The notes beneath the pieces are model-generated. The model was not told where the DNA came from, ran no database searches, and was given only the letters and a program-made list of their open reading frames with translations. From JAICMB01 sp035295125 (lineage in GTDB: Bacteria; Acidobacteriota; Terriglobia; Bryobacterales; Bryobacteraceae), in the NCBI GenBank assembly GCA_035295125.1, contig DATGJP010000051.1:1-64000 (forward strand): a DNA stretch of 64,000 nt. The letters run 5' to 3'. The first letter of the stretch is position 1; every line of letters begins with the position of its first letter. Shown piece after piece: positions 36,396-45,702 of this stretch. The position numbers and the translations under genes were made by a program.

Positions 36396-37252
36396 TGGCT
36401 GGCCAGGCCGCGGAGGTTCCAGCCGCAGATACGGCTTCCTTCCAGTTTGTCACCGCCGGGGCCGGGCCAGTGCGTTTCCAGGCTGAGGTAGCCTTTGTAG
36501 CCGTCGCTTAAAAGGGCGGAAATCTGGCCCTTCCAGTCGATGGCACGGGTTCCGAGCGGACCCCATTCGGGTTTGTGATCGTGAACTTCGCAGTCCTTCG
36601 CGTGGACGTGGACGATGCGGTTTGCCGGCAGGAGCCGGTAGCCGTCAGGATACGGGATTTCGCCGGAGACGTAGGCGTTGGCCGGGTCCCAGACCACCAT
36701 CAGCGCCGGATTTGAGATGGCTTCAAGAACGCGCGCCGTTTCGGCGGCGGTGGCGATATTGCAGGCGTGCTCATTCTCGAGGCCGATGATCAGACCTCGC
36801 TCGGCGGCTTGCTCGGCGAGATTAGAGAGGGCGGTGACGACGGCGTCGAAGCATTTCTCAGGATGGACGGTGCGCCAGTAGGAAAAAACACGGACGATTC
36901 TGGCGCCGAGCCGGCGTGCGATTCCAAAGGCGTGCTCAGCGAGACGCGGCTGGTCCTGGAAAGTATGCTTCGATGCGAACACATCGTGCTGAAAGCGGCG
37001 GTCGATTTCGGGGCCGCCGGGAAGCACGCATTTCAGCAGCGGCGAGGCGATGGAAATGATCTGGAAGCCGCGGTTCCGCGTGATTTCGGCGACGCGATCC
37101 AACTCGGCTGCGGTCAAATCCATGATGTTTTTGCCAAAGACGACGCGCAATTCGGCGGCGCGCATGCCGATCTCTTCCATCGGGTTCAAGGCCGTTTCGA
37201 GGTCGGGCGAAAACTCGTCGGTGATCGCCGCGATGGGAATTTTAGGGGTCAA
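36392..37252 (-). CDS. Sugar phosphate isomerase/epimerase family (xylose isomerase-like TIM barrel)
   Basis: A cytosolic TIM-barrel protein of 286 residues. Metal-ligand regions of the AP2endonuc_2 family are visible: GLENEHACN (Glu), VWDPANAYVSG (Asp), IVHVHAKDCEVHDH (His/Asp) and YLSLETHWPG (Glu). Members isomerise or epimerise sugars or inositols, or act as dehydratases; the substrate cannot be read off. It starts 4 bp after the end of the CRTAC1 gene, so it is the third gene of an operon with the multihaem cytochrome. Confidence 0.88.
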   Translation of the reverse strand: MTPKIPIAAITDEFSPDLETALNPMEEIGMRAAELRVVFGKNIMDLTAAELDRVAEITRNRGFQIISIASPLLKCVLPGGPEIDRRFQHDVFASKHTFQDQPRLAEHAFGIARRLGARIVRVFSYWRTVHPEKCFDAVVTALSNLAEQAAERGLIIGLENEHACNIATAAETARVLEAISNPALMVVWDPANAYVSGEIPYPDGYRLLPANRIVHVHAKDCEVHDHKPEWGPLGTRAIDWKGQISALLSDGYKGYLSLETHWPGPGGDKLEGSRICGWNLRGLASQ

Positions 37253-37256
37253 GCCC

Positions 37257-38930
37257 TTATTTTAAGCCCTCGCGAACGGTCAGAAACTGATTCGACTTAA
37301 CGTTGCTCAGTGCATCTTTTTGCCCGCTCGGCCACTGGATGCTGATCGATTTGACGGTGTCGTCTTTGCCGAGGCCGAAGGTGAGGGCGAGATCGCTTTG
37401 CGAGCAGTAGCTCGATCCGCTGTGGACGGTTTGGGTTTGTTTACCCGAGGCCGATTCGATGATCGCTACCGCTCCGAGCGCGCTGCGGTTCGATTTGGTG
37501 CCGACGAGTTTCAGTGTCAGCCAGTGATTGCGATTGCCGCCGTCGTTGCGGAAGAGGTAAGCAGGACCGCCGTTGGTTGAGATCAGGACGTCCAGATCGC
37601 CGTCGTGATCGAAATCGCCATAGGCCGCGCCGCGGGCGACGATGGGTCGCTGGAAGGCGTCGCCGACGGTCTTGCTGGCGTCGTCAAACTTGCCCTTGCC
37701 GATGTTGTGGAAGAGCAGGGGAGCTTCCTTGTACTGGATTTTGGGTTGGACGCGCCCGATTTCTTCATCGATGTGGCCGTTGGCGGCGAGGATGTCCGGA
37801 TAGCCGTCGAGATCGTAATCGAAGAAGAAGGCTCCGAAGGTAAGGCTCAGCAGGCTGGAGCGGCCAAGGGCGGAACGGGGAGCTTCGTCGACGAAGAGAC
37901 CGTTGCCTTCATTGTGGTAGAGGCCTAGCATCTGGTTGGAAAAATTGCCGACCAGCAGGTGAGTGCGGCCGGAGCGGTCATAATCGGCGGCATCGACGCC
38001 CATGGCGCCGCGCGCGATTCCGTCTTCGCTGAAAGCGACGCCGGCGGATACGGCCACCTCGGTGAAGGTACCGTTCTGGTTGTTCTTATAGAGCTTGTTG
38101 GGCTGAGTGTCGTTGGAGATGAAGAGGTCGGGCCAGCCGTCGTTGTTGTAGTCGAACACGCCGACTCCCAGGGACTTGCTAGTCGGCTCGCCGAGGCCGG
38201 CTTTCTGGGTGACGTCCTCGAAACGGCCGTCGCCGAGGTTGTGATAGAGCTTCGAGGAATTGCCTCTGTAGGATTCGGGGGTGCAGTAGGATTTCGTGGA
38301 GCCGTCCATGGAGCACCAGAGGTCGCCTTTGGCGGTCCACTGCACGTAGTTGGCGACGAAGAGGTCGGCTTTGCCGTCGCGGTCGTAGTCGAGCCAGGCG
38401 GCGCTGGCTCCGAAGTTCGCGTTGTTGATGCCGGAGGTTTTGGTGACGTCTTTGAACTTGAAGCCGCCGAGGTTGTGGAAGAGATGGTCGCCATCGAGGG
38501 CCGTGATGTAGAGGTCATCTTTGCCGTCGTTGTCATAGTCGGCGACGGCGACTCCCATGCCGAAGATTTCTATATCGAGTCCGCTGCCCGCGGTGACGTC
38601 GGTAAAGGTTCCGTTGTGGTTGTTGCGATAGAGCGCGGCGGTGGATTTGCGGCCTTTGGGGGTCCAGTCTTTACCGTTAATCAGCAGGATGTCGAGCCAG
38701 CCGTCACCGTCTGCGTCGAAGAAGGCGCAGCCGGAGCCCATGGTTTCAGGGAGCCACTTCTTGCCGGCTTTTCCGCTGTTATGGGTGAAGTGGATGCCGG
38801 ATGCCTGGGTGACATCGGTGAAACTGATTGCGGTGGGCGGCGTCGCGGCGACGCAGGCTGCCGCGATTAGCAGTACCGCCGGCTTCAGCCGGCCTTGGGG
38901 CAGCCTGAATGCTGCGTTACATCGTTTCAT
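37257..38930 (-). CDS. CRTAC1 family protein: FG-GAP/VCBS repeats with ASPIC/UnbV C-terminus
   Basis: An exported protein of about 557 residues with signal peptide PAVLLIAAACVAA. FG-GAP/VCBS-type repeats fill about residues 50-440, each with a calcium-binding DxDxDG-type loop (FFDADGDGWLD, DYDNDGKDD, DYDRDGKAD, DYNNDGWPD, DYDLDGYPD, DFDHDGDLD). They should form a beta-propeller. The C-terminal ASPIC/UnbV domain includes HSGSSYCSQSDLALTFGLG and SIQWPSG. The ATG at 38930 overlaps the stop of the multihaem gene as ATGA. The role is unknown; co-expression with the cytochrome suggests a periplasmic or surface redox assembly. Confidence 0.93.
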   Translation of the reverse strand: MKRCNAAFRLPQGRLKPAVLLIAAACVAATPPTAISFTDVTQASGIHFTHNSGKAGKKWLPETMGSGCAFFDADGDGWLDILLINGKDWTPKGRKSTAALYRNNHNGTFTDVTAGSGLDIEIFGMGVAVADYDNDGKDDLYITALDGDHLFHNLGGFKFKDVTKTSGINNANFGASAAWLDYDRDGKADLFVANYVQWTAKGDLWCSMDGSTKSYCTPESYRGNSSKLYHNLGDGRFEDVTQKAGLGEPTSKSLGVGVFDYNNDGWPDLFISNDTQPNKLYKNNQNGTFTEVAVSAGVAFSEDGIARGAMGVDAADYDRSGRTHLLVGNFSNQMLGLYHNEGNGLFVDEAPRSALGRSSLLSLTFGAFFFDYDLDGYPDILAANGHIDEEIGRVQPKIQYKEAPLLFHNIGKGKFDDASKTVGDAFQRPIVARGAAYGDFDHDGDLDVLISTNGGPAYLFRNDGGNRNHWLTLKLVGTKSNRSALGAVAIIESASGKQTQTVHSGSSYCSQSDLALTFGLGKDDTVKSISIQWPSGQKDALSNVKSNQFLTVREGLK

Positions 38931-41674
38931 TTGATGCAACTTTCGTGGTCGTGGATGGGCTGGCGTTCGTTGTTTGCTTCGGCGCTGCTCATGCGCGGCT
39001 TAGCCGTGATCGATTGCGACGCTTCGTCCGCTTTGAAGCGCTCGAAGAGCTTTTGCTCGCGTTCCGCCTGGTCCACCTGGCCGAGGCCGCGGTAGGCAAG
39101 CATCAGATTGTAGTGCGCAGTGACGTCTTCGGGGTCGACAGAGAGCGCAGCTTCGAGAGCTTTCACCGCTTCGGCGTATTCCCGCTTCAGGAACAGCACA
39201 CGACCGAGCTGCGCGAGAACGACGCGATCGCGGGGATATTGCTTCACGACTCGCTGCAGGGAAGTGATGGCGCTGTCATAGTCACCGTCGGCTTTCTCAA
39301 CGAGAGCTTTGAAATACCAGATGCGGCCGAGCGATGCGTTGATTTGCGCGGCCTTGTCGAGGTAGGGCTTGGCTCGGTCGGTCTCGCCTTCCTGTATCAG
39401 GGCGCGGGCGACGTTCACCCAGCCGTCGGCATATTCGGGCTCGGCTTCGGTCACCTTCCTGAACGCGTACTCAGCGCCCTTCAGGTCGCCCTGGAGGAGG
39501 AGCCCGATGCCCCAGTCGTTCCAGCGCTCGCGGTCTTTTTTGCGAACAACGGGCTCCCATTTGGTCGTGCCGCCTAACGGAAGATCCGCCTTGGAGGTGG
39601 CCAGCGTGATGATGGGCACGTCGGGAATTTCACCCTTGATGCGGCCGGAGACGTTGGCTGGGATGTTGGTTTTGTCGAACGAGAACTTACGATCGTCGAA
39701 GCTGGTGCTGACGAGCTTCGCATCCTGATCCGGCACGGGCTGGCCCGCATAGGAGAACTGCGTGTAGTAGTGCGAGAACTTGCGGTAGTTCAGTTTCGCG
39801 GTGAGGGTGATGGGGCCGCGCGCATCCTTGGGGATTCTCACGAGGAAATGCGCGACGTCGGCGGCGCCGGGCGGAATCAGGTGGACATAGAGGACGCTGC
39901 GGGTTTGAAAGGCATTGCGCTTATTGATCTCGTTGCCCTCGCCGTCGATTTGGAAAGACTTGTAGAAGTGTGCGCCGGGCTCGACGGGGCCGTGTCCGTT
40001 GTCTTCGACCATGCCGCTCCAAAAGACGACGCGGCCGCCGGCGTCGTGGCCTTGCAACTCCAGCCAGACGTCGAAGGAATCTACGGTGCCGGCGGGGAAG
40101 AAGTGACCGATTTTGCGGGTGCGCACGACGGTATCGACGCGAACGGTGCTGCCGGGCTCGAAGGTCGCGCCGGAGGTGTCGATGGGCGCGGCGAGCTTGC
40201 CGACCTCACGAATGAAGGTCGGGCCGTTCTGTTCGCTCTCTTCCCCGGCTGCAAACGTGCTGTTGAGCTGCTGCGTATCGGCGCTGGAGCGGCGGCGCAT
40301 TTCGAGCTGCTTGCTGCCGTTGTCGACCGGCGACGCGGCGAAGATGTCGACCGTGATGAAACCGGACGTTAGGAACTTCTCTTCCTCTTTGATTTGCTCC
40401 TGATCCTGGTTGGCGTAGGCGACGGCAACGTTAGCGGCGGGGAAGTGGTGGGAGTGCACTTTGCCGTCGCGATTGCCGGGATCGTGCGAGTTGACCAGTG
40501 GCATGTGGCAGTTCACGCAGGTTTGCGATTCGGCGGGATAGTAGAACGAGCGCGCGCCCTGACCAGAGACGCCGCTGGCCTGCCAGTTGTCATAGTCGTT
40601 GAAGCCGCGAACCCAGCGGTAGCCGTTGACCGGGATGTCGAGGTGGACCTTGTGGCAGGAGGAGCAAAACTCAGCGGCCTGTTCTGTCATGAAAGGCTTC
40701 AGGAAGGTGCGGCGGTGGGGCTCGGGGTCGAGGTAGGTCAGGAAGTGGTCCATCGTGCGGATGAAGCCATTCTTGCTCGAGGCGAGCTCGTGGAGCGGGG
40801 GATACATCATCGTGAAGTCGGCGTTTCCGAGCGTGCTATTGACGTGCACGATGGAGTGGCAGGACATGCAGCCGAGGCCGTTCTGCGCTTCGGGGGTGTC
40901 GATCTGGTCCTTGATGGGCTTGTCGAAGCGGCCGTTGAAGAAGACGGCGTGATCGTGGCAGCCAGCGCACCATTTCGTGGGCTTCACGCCGGCAACGCTC
41001 TGCATGTACTCGATGGATTTCCGGTAGAACTGGTTGTTGAACGATGCAAAGTGGTGCACCGAGCTTTTCCACTGCTGGTAGATGTCCTTGTGACACTCGC
41101 CGCAAGCTTGCGAATCCATGAAGAAGTTGGAAGGGATGATGCCGCCCACATTCGTCTTGGAGGAGGAGGGCCAGAAAGGCGATTGCGGGCCTCCACCTTC
41201 TTCGTTCATGGAGACGGGAACGATACGGGGGTTGGTGATGCGGTAGTACGGGTCGGGATGGAGTGCGTTGTAGGTGCGGGTCGCGATCGGGAATATGACG
41301 GCCAGCGCGAGACAGGCGACGAGGGCGTTCCGGAACGGCGGCGTTGCTTTACGCGCGGCGGGGATCAGCGCGGCGACACCGGTGAATGCGAGGAGGATAT
41401 GTCCCCAGAGGACGTAGCGATATTCGCGGGTGGCGCCAGTGATGGTGAGAAAAAGGCCGAGGCCGAAGGCGGCTCCGAGGAGAACGCTGACTACTGGCGT
41501 GAACGCGGTGCGATCCGACTTCAGCAGCCAGAGGAAACCGCCGAACAGAACGATTCCGAGGACGACGTGCAAGAGCACATTGCCCATGTAGAAGATGGTT
41601 GGCTGCGCGAACGCCGCTACATAAGCAGTATTCAGCAGGAGGATAAGAAGACCGGCCCCTAGGTACTTCCGCAT
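38927..41674 (-). CDS. Membrane pentahaem cytochrome c with C-terminal TPR repeats
   Basis: A protein of 915 residues. The first 135 residues hold four transmembrane helices (LGAGLLILLLNTAYVAAFA and others). Five CxxCH haem sites follow between about residues 188 and 410: CGECH, CAGCH, CMSCH, CSSCH and CVNCH, with extra histidines (HHF, HSHHF) that can be distal ligands. The arrangement recalls the c554/multihaem family. A beta-rich region follows (about 440-700) and at least four TPRs at about 710-890 (AEYAFRKVTEAEPEYADGW; ALEAALSVDPEDVTAHYNL). It heads an operon with CRTAC1 and a TIM-barrel protein. Electron transfer in the periplasm is likely; partners are unknown. Confidence 0.92.
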   Translation of the reverse strand: MRKYLGAGLLILLLNTAYVAAFAQPTIFYMGNVLLHVVLGIVLFGGFLWLLKSDRTAFTPVVSVLLGAAFGLGLFLTITGATREYRYVLWGHILLAFTGVAALIPAARKATPPFRNALVACLALAVIFPIATRTYNALHPDPYYRITNPRIVPVSMNEEGGGPQSPFWPSSSKTNVGGIIPSNFFMDSQACGECHKDIYQQWKSSVHHFASFNNQFYRKSIEYMQSVAGVKPTKWCAGCHDHAVFFNGRFDKPIKDQIDTPEAQNGLGCMSCHSIVHVNSTLGNADFTMMYPPLHELASSKNGFIRTMDHFLTYLDPEPHRRTFLKPFMTEQAAEFCSSCHKVHLDIPVNGYRWVRGFNDYDNWQASGVSGQGARSFYYPAESQTCVNCHMPLVNSHDPGNRDGKVHSHHFPAANVAVAYANQDQEQIKEEEKFLTSGFITVDIFAASPVDNGSKQLEMRRRSSADTQQLNSTFAAGEESEQNGPTFIREVGKLAAPIDTSGATFEPGSTVRVDTVVRTRKIGHFFPAGTVDSFDVWLELQGHDAGGRVVFWSGMVEDNGHGPVEPGAHFYKSFQIDGEGNEINKRNAFQTRSVLYVHLIPPGAADVAHFLVRIPKDARGPITLTAKLNYRKFSHYYTQFSYAGQPVPDQDAKLVSTSFDDRKFSFDKTNIPANVSGRIKGEIPDVPIITLATSKADLPLGGTTKWEPVVRKKDRERWNDWGIGLLLQGDLKGAEYAFRKVTEAEPEYADGWVNVARALIQEGETDRAKPYLDKAAQINASLGRIWYFKALVEKADGDYDSAITSLQRVVKQYPRDRVVLAQLGRVLFLKREYAEAVKALEAALSVDPEDVTAHYNLMLAYRGLGQVDQAEREQKLFERFKADEASQSITAKPRMSSAEANNERQPIHDHESCIK

Positions 41675-42233
41675 TTCAGCACGTGACCAGACAGAATATC
41701 GCGGGGGCGGTGGGGTAACAATAATAGGAAAGCATTAGTGCCCGTTTATGCACGCGCTCGGGGTCGTGCTGCACACATCGTGGAGGTTGTTGAAAACGGG
41801 GCAAGAGATTTTTTTCGCGACACAGAAATGCGGCCGGCGCGACGCAGCATTCCGGGCTTGCGTCGCGGGTTTGGGTGAGGGCGTGGTGGGGAGGTTTGGA
41901 GCGGGGCGGCGGGTTGCGGCAAGATGCTGCATGGCATTCTTATGTTAACGGCGCGGGTGGGGCGGACACATGAAGACGGGGAACCGGAGAGGTGGTAAGT
42001 TGTTCGAGGTCTGTGAGATTGGCGCCGGGAGAGGAATTGGCCGATGGTTGTGAACGCGTTTCGAGTACTGACGTGTGAGTCGGCCGATCGGTCGTATCAG
42101 GTTGGCCGGGTTGGAAAAGGTGGGACAGGCGTTTTCGCGTGTCCTTTGTCGGTGAAATCCAAAGGCAGGCTGAAGGCCTGCTCCACCCTTCCACATTCTC
42201 CAAATCGTCGCGGGTGAGGGTTCAAAACCCGTC
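41675..42233. other. Intergenic region (559 bp) without a recognised gene
   Basis: Lies between the multihaem cytochrome gene and the carboxylesterase gene, both on the minus strand. Apart from the paired REP-like elements at 42112-42205 I see no gene or RNA. Small open frames are arginine/proline-rich and look random. The promoter of the cytochrome operon should lie near 41680-41760. Confidence 0.6.
42112..42205. repeat. Paired REP-like elements, family A
   Basis: GGAAAAGGTGGGACAGGCG with TTTTCGCGTGTCC (42112-42143) and, after about 25 bp, GGCAGGCTGAAGGCCTGC followed by TCCACCCTTCCAC (42164-42194) form an inverted pair. The lead GGTGGGACAGG and the end CTCCACCCTTCC match the pairs at 9381 and 43818. 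Confidence 0.6.
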
Positions 42234-43793
42234 TTACTTCGAATCCAGGAATTGGTAGCGGTCGCGATGTTCTTCGGGGAGAGCCTTGCACTCAGTGTTC
42301 AGGTGCATCACCTCATGGGTTTTCGTGAAGTTTGGCCATGTGGGGAGGGCTGCGCCGGAGGGGACTCCCGTCTTGATGAAGTTGGCCCAGTATTCGTTCA
42401 TTGTGTCGGCTACTTTCTGGTCGTCGGGCTGCCAGTCGGCCTTTTTTGAGGGCAGCATGTTGAAGACGTATTCGAGCTCGGCGGCGTGCGGCGAGCCAAG
42501 GGTTTTCAAGCCCGTGTTGGCCATGCCGGCGGAGATCGGCACGGGGCGGTCGAACTGGTAGCGATAGACGGGTTTGCCGGTTTTCGCCTCCATCTCGATC
42601 CATTTCCAGGTTCCGAAGACAATGAAGTTGTCGCTGGCCAGATCGCCCGCGGAAATCATCGCCTCCTGGTCGGTGGAGGCGGGATAGAGTTTGAGCGCGG
42701 CGTCGGAGCGGTCCTTGAACTGTTTACGCAACTGTTCGGGGAAGGTCTTGGCGTTGGGTTTTTCCTTGGCCAGAAGCACAGACATGCGGACCTCGTCGGC
42801 GTTCCAGCCGGCCAGCAGTGGTACTTTGGCCTGCTTATGTTTCGCGTAGATGGCCGCGACATCCTCGGGAAGGAAGTAGCCGTCGACGATGGGCCAGAAG
42901 CCGAAACCGTTTTCGATTTTCATGGCTGCCTGGAGGATTTCCTCCGAGGATTTGGCGCGGAGTTCCGCAAGCGATTTTGCCCCGGAGGCTTCCGCGAATG
43001 CGGTTCCTTTCAACTCGGCTTCGGCGAGAGTCGGCATGCCGTGGCCACCCACGTTTCCGAAGAAGGCTCCGCTTTCGCCGATGGCCTGCTGGAACAGGTC
43101 ACGCGAAAGCGGCGAGGCCATGAGAGCGCTGACTGACAGCGAGCCTGCCGATTCGCCGCCGATGGTGACGCGGTGCGGATCGCCGCCGAATGCCGCGATG
43201 TTCTTGCGCACCCACTGCAGTGCAGCGACCTGGTCGAGAAGGCCGTAATTGCCGGAGGCTTTGTGGGGCGATTCCTTCGTGAGGTCCGGGTGCGCGAGGA
43301 AGCCGAAGACGCCCAGGCGGTAGTTTGTGTTGACCACGATGATGCCGCGGCGTGCGAAGCTTTCGCCGTCGTAGCGGGGCTCGTCCGCAGCGCCGGCGGC
43401 GAACCCTCCACCGTAGAACCACAGGTAAACGGGCATCGGAGCGCCGGTTGGCTTCGCAGGCGCCCAAATGGTGGCGTAGAGGCAATCCTCGCTCATTTCT
43501 TTACCGCGGCCTTCGATGTCACCGAACACCTTGCCCTGAACGCAGTGCGAGCCGTACTCGTCGGCTTTACGGACGCCGGTCCAGGGCAGCGGGGGTTGCG
43601 GGGGCTGCCAGCGGAGGTTGCCGACCGGCGGCGCGGCGAAGGGAACATTTCTAAACATGCGGACGGAGGAGTCGGCATTGAGCGTGCCTTCCAGCGTGCC
43701 GGTGTCGACTTTCACTAGGTCGGCGGGTGATGCGGACAGAGAGAGTGCGGCGAGCAGGATGATTATTGGTTTCAAGAGAGTCCTCATTATCAA
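42234..43793 (-). CDS. Secreted type B carboxylesterase
   Basis: An alpha/beta hydrolase of 519 residues with a signal peptide (PIIILLAALSLSASPA). Family motifs: FRNVPFAAPPVGNLRW, SEDCLYATIWAP, the oxyanion FYGGGFAAG, and nucleophile elbow GGESAGS (S215). The acid and histidine would be at about residues 310-420 (the VDGYFLP region and GSPHAAELEYVF with His). Such enzymes hydrolyse short-chain esters; the substrate is not predictable. It stands alone, flanked by REP-like repeats on both sides. Confidence 0.93.
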   Translation of the reverse strand: MIMRTLLKPIIILLAALSLSASPADLVKVDTGTLEGTLNADSSVRMFRNVPFAAPPVGNLRWQPPQPPLPWTGVRKADEYGSHCVQGKVFGDIEGRGKEMSEDCLYATIWAPAKPTGAPMPVYLWFYGGGFAAGAADEPRYDGESFARRGIIVVNTNYRLGVFGFLAHPDLTKESPHKASGNYGLLDQVAALQWVRKNIAAFGGDPHRVTIGGESAGSLSVSALMASPLSRDLFQQAIGESGAFFGNVGGHGMPTLAEAELKGTAFAEASGAKSLAELRAKSSEEILQAAMKIENGFGFWPIVDGYFLPEDVAAIYAKHKQAKVPLLAGWNADEVRMSVLLAKEKPNAKTFPEQLRKQFKDRSDAALKLYPASTDQEAMISAGDLASDNFIVFGTWKWIEMEAKTGKPVYRYQFDRPVPISAGMANTGLKTLGSPHAAELEYVFNMLPSKKADWQPDDQKVADTMNEYWANFIKTGVPSGAALPTWPNFTKTHEVMHLNTECKALPEEHRDRYQFLDSK

Positions 43794-43817
43794 GTTTGTT
43801 TATATGGGCTGAGCTTT

Positions 43818-43925
43818 CACAGGCGGTTTCGCCTGTGCATTCCTGAATGACGTGCGATTATGCCACGGCTTCGAGATCCGGCGTGTGTTCCAGAGGCACG
43901 CGAAACCGCCTGCTTCACCCTTCCA
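43818..43925. repeat. Paired REP-like elements, family A
   Basis: CACAGGCGGTTTCGCCTGTG with CATTCCTG (43818-43845) is followed about 50 bp later by the inverted unit GAGGCACGCGAAACCGCCTG with CTTCACCCTTCCAC (43893-43925). The first unit matches the element at 6846 and the second is nearly the reverse complement of the unit at 9385. Confidence 0.7.
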
Positions 43926-43948
43926 CGATATCCAAGTCCTCTGATGTA

Positions 43949-44767
43949 TCACAGGCTGCCTGCGGTACCTCCGGTCAGGTTGCGGCGACGGAAGAGCAGC
44001 ATTGCGAGGAGCAGCAGAACCAGGGCATAGTCCAGGCCGTAGGCGAGCGCGGTCAGGTGAGCGGTCCATTGCGTCTTCTCGAGCGATGCCTGCGTGATGG
44101 CGAGGAAGCGGCTTTCCGACAACAGCCCGGTGGAGGGCAGCACAACATACAGCGAGCTGCGCAGCCAGACAGGCAGGAAGGAAGATGTTCCCGAAGAGGG
44201 AACGACGATGCCCGACAAAACCGCTACGAGCAGCGTGATTCCGAAGGCTACGAACGGATGCATGACGGTAACCAGGAACATCGCCAGCGCCGCATACATG
44301 GCGTAGCGGACCAGTGGGTAAACGATGAGAGCCCAGAGCGGGGCATGAACGGATTCGCCTCCCATGGAGGCGAAGATGTACGTCGAGGCAACGAGAAAGA
44401 TCACGTACACACCCATCAGGATTTGCACGCCGGCGAACTTGCCCAGCAGGAATTCCCAACGGCGGACTGGCCGCGCCATTACAGCGAGAATTGTCCCGGA
44501 GCGGAGTTCGGCGGCTACTGCGTCTGCTGCGGCCCAAGCGGCCAGCAGGCTGCCGAAGCCGCTGACGAGTCCCATGATGACGGAGAGCATACTCAACACC
44601 ATGCCTTCGGTTTGCGCGGCGGTCATCGACCCGCGCATTGCGTTTGCTGTGATGAGCGGAGTGGAGAACAGGAGCAGGACGCAGAGAAAGATGGCGGAGA
44701 TGAGCAGGATGACTTTGTTGCGCAGGAAACTGCCGAATGTGTTCCAGGCGATGGCTCGGATCTTCAT
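43949..44767 (-). CDS. ABC-2 type transporter permease
   Basis: A membrane protein of 272 residues with six or so hydrophobic segments and the N-terminal pattern MKIRAIAWNTFGSFLRNKV typical of ABC-2 permeases. The EAxxLRSGTILAVMARPVRRWEFLLGKF region matches the conserved E-loop/RTxP segment that contacts the ATPase. Its start overlaps the ATPase gene by 4 bp. With that ATPase it should form an exporter; the cargo is unknown. Confidence 0.9.
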   Translation of the reverse strand: MKIRAIAWNTFGSFLRNKVILLISAIFLCVLLLFSTPLITANAMRGSMTAAQTEGMVLSMLSVIMGLVSGFGSLLAAWAAADAVAAELRSGTILAVMARPVRRWEFLLGKFAGVQILMGVYVIFLVASTYIFASMGGESVHAPLWALIVYPLVRYAMYAALAMFLVTVMHPFVAFGITLLVAVLSGIVVPSSGTSSFLPVWLRSSLYVVLPSTGLLSESRFLAITQASLEKTQWTAHLTALAYGLDYALVLLLLAMLLFRRRNLTGGTAGSL

Positions 44768-45702
44768 GCGATCTCCTTCGGGCCGGCGACGGTTTGGAGA
44801 AAAAGGGCTTCGAGCGAGCTTTGGGCGGGGTTGAGACGCAGGACTTCGGAGCCCGCGGCCCAGAGCATTTCGATTAACTCACGATGGTGGGCTCGATCCA
44901 CGACAAGTTTTATGCCGTGAGGATCGCGCGTGACCGTCGCTCCGCGTTCTACGGCAGATTGCTCGACGGTTTCGGGGAGCTGGTCGACGACAATTTCGAC
45001 GCGATTGCCGGAGGAGAGCATTTCGGCCAAAGTTCCGGAGCGGAGGAGTTTTCCGTGATCGATGATGACGACGCGGTCGCAGATCTGTTCGACCTCAGGA
45101 AGGATATGAGAGCTGAGGAAAACGGTCTTGCCTTCGGACTTAAGGGCGAGCAGGAGATCGAGCACTTCCTTGCGTCCGGCAGGGTCGAGTCCGGAAGTGG
45201 GTTCGTCGAGCACCAGGAGCTGCGGGCCGGCGAGGAGTGCCTGAGCGAGGCCGAGACGCTGCATCATGCCGCGGGAGTATTTGCCGATGCGGAGGTCTTC
45301 GTAACCGGCGAGGCGGACTTTGGCGATAAGATCGCCGATGAGATCGTCCGGCCTGTCGGCAGGCTGACCGGAGAGTTCCAGGTGGAAGCGCAGCAGCTTT
45401 GGCGCGGTGAGGTGCTTATAGAACGCGAAATTCTCGGGGAGAAACCCGATTTTCTGTTTGGCGCGCAGGTCGCCAGGCTCATGGCCGAGCACGCGGATTT
45501 CGCCGGAATCGGCGAAGAGGAAGCCCATGAGGAGGGAGATGCTGGTGGTCTTACCGGCGCCGTTGGGCCCGAGGAAGGCGCACACTTCGCCGGTTGCGGC
45601 TTCAAACGAGACGTCTTTGAGCGCTTCGACTCGTTCGCGGTTCATCGGACCGCCGCCGTAGATCTTGCTCACGTTTTGGAATTCAATGGCCGGCTGGGAC
45701 AT
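44764..45702 (-). CDS. ABC transporter ATP-binding protein
   Basis: An ATPase of 312 residues. Walker A is GPNGAGKTTS (about 45-54), the signature is YSRGMMQRLGLAQAL (with SRGMM in place of LSGGQ, common in ABC-2 exporters), Walker B is LLVLDEPTSGLDP and the switch histidine is in SSHILPE. The C-terminal 80 residues form the extra domain seen in DrrA-like ATPases. It overlaps the TlpA gene at its start and the permease gene at its end. Confidence 0.93.
   Translation of the reverse strand: MSQPAIEFQNVSKIYGGGPMNRERVEALKDVSFEAATGEVCAFLGPNGAGKTTSISLLMGFLFADSGEIRVLGHEPGDLRAKQKIGFLPENFAFYKHLTAPKLLRFHLELSGQPADRPDDLIGDLIAKVRLAGYEDLRIGKYSRGMMQRLGLAQALLAGPQLLVLDEPTSGLDPAGRKEVLDLLLALKSEGKTVFLSSHILPEVEQICDRVVIIDHGKLLRSGTLAEMLSSGNRVEIVVDQLPETVEQSAVERGATVTRDPHGIKLVVDRAHHRELIEMLWAAGSEVLRLNPAQSSLEALFLQTVAGPKEIA

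Noticed and set aside
37959..38870. Glycine/valine-rich plus-strand frame opposite the CRTAC1 gene
   Set aside because: Its apparent repeats are the complement of the DxDxDG codons in the true gene.
40394..41662. 422-codon plus-strand frame opposite the multihaem cytochrome
   Set aside because: The minus strand carries five CxxCH motifs and TPRs, so the plus frame is a shadow.
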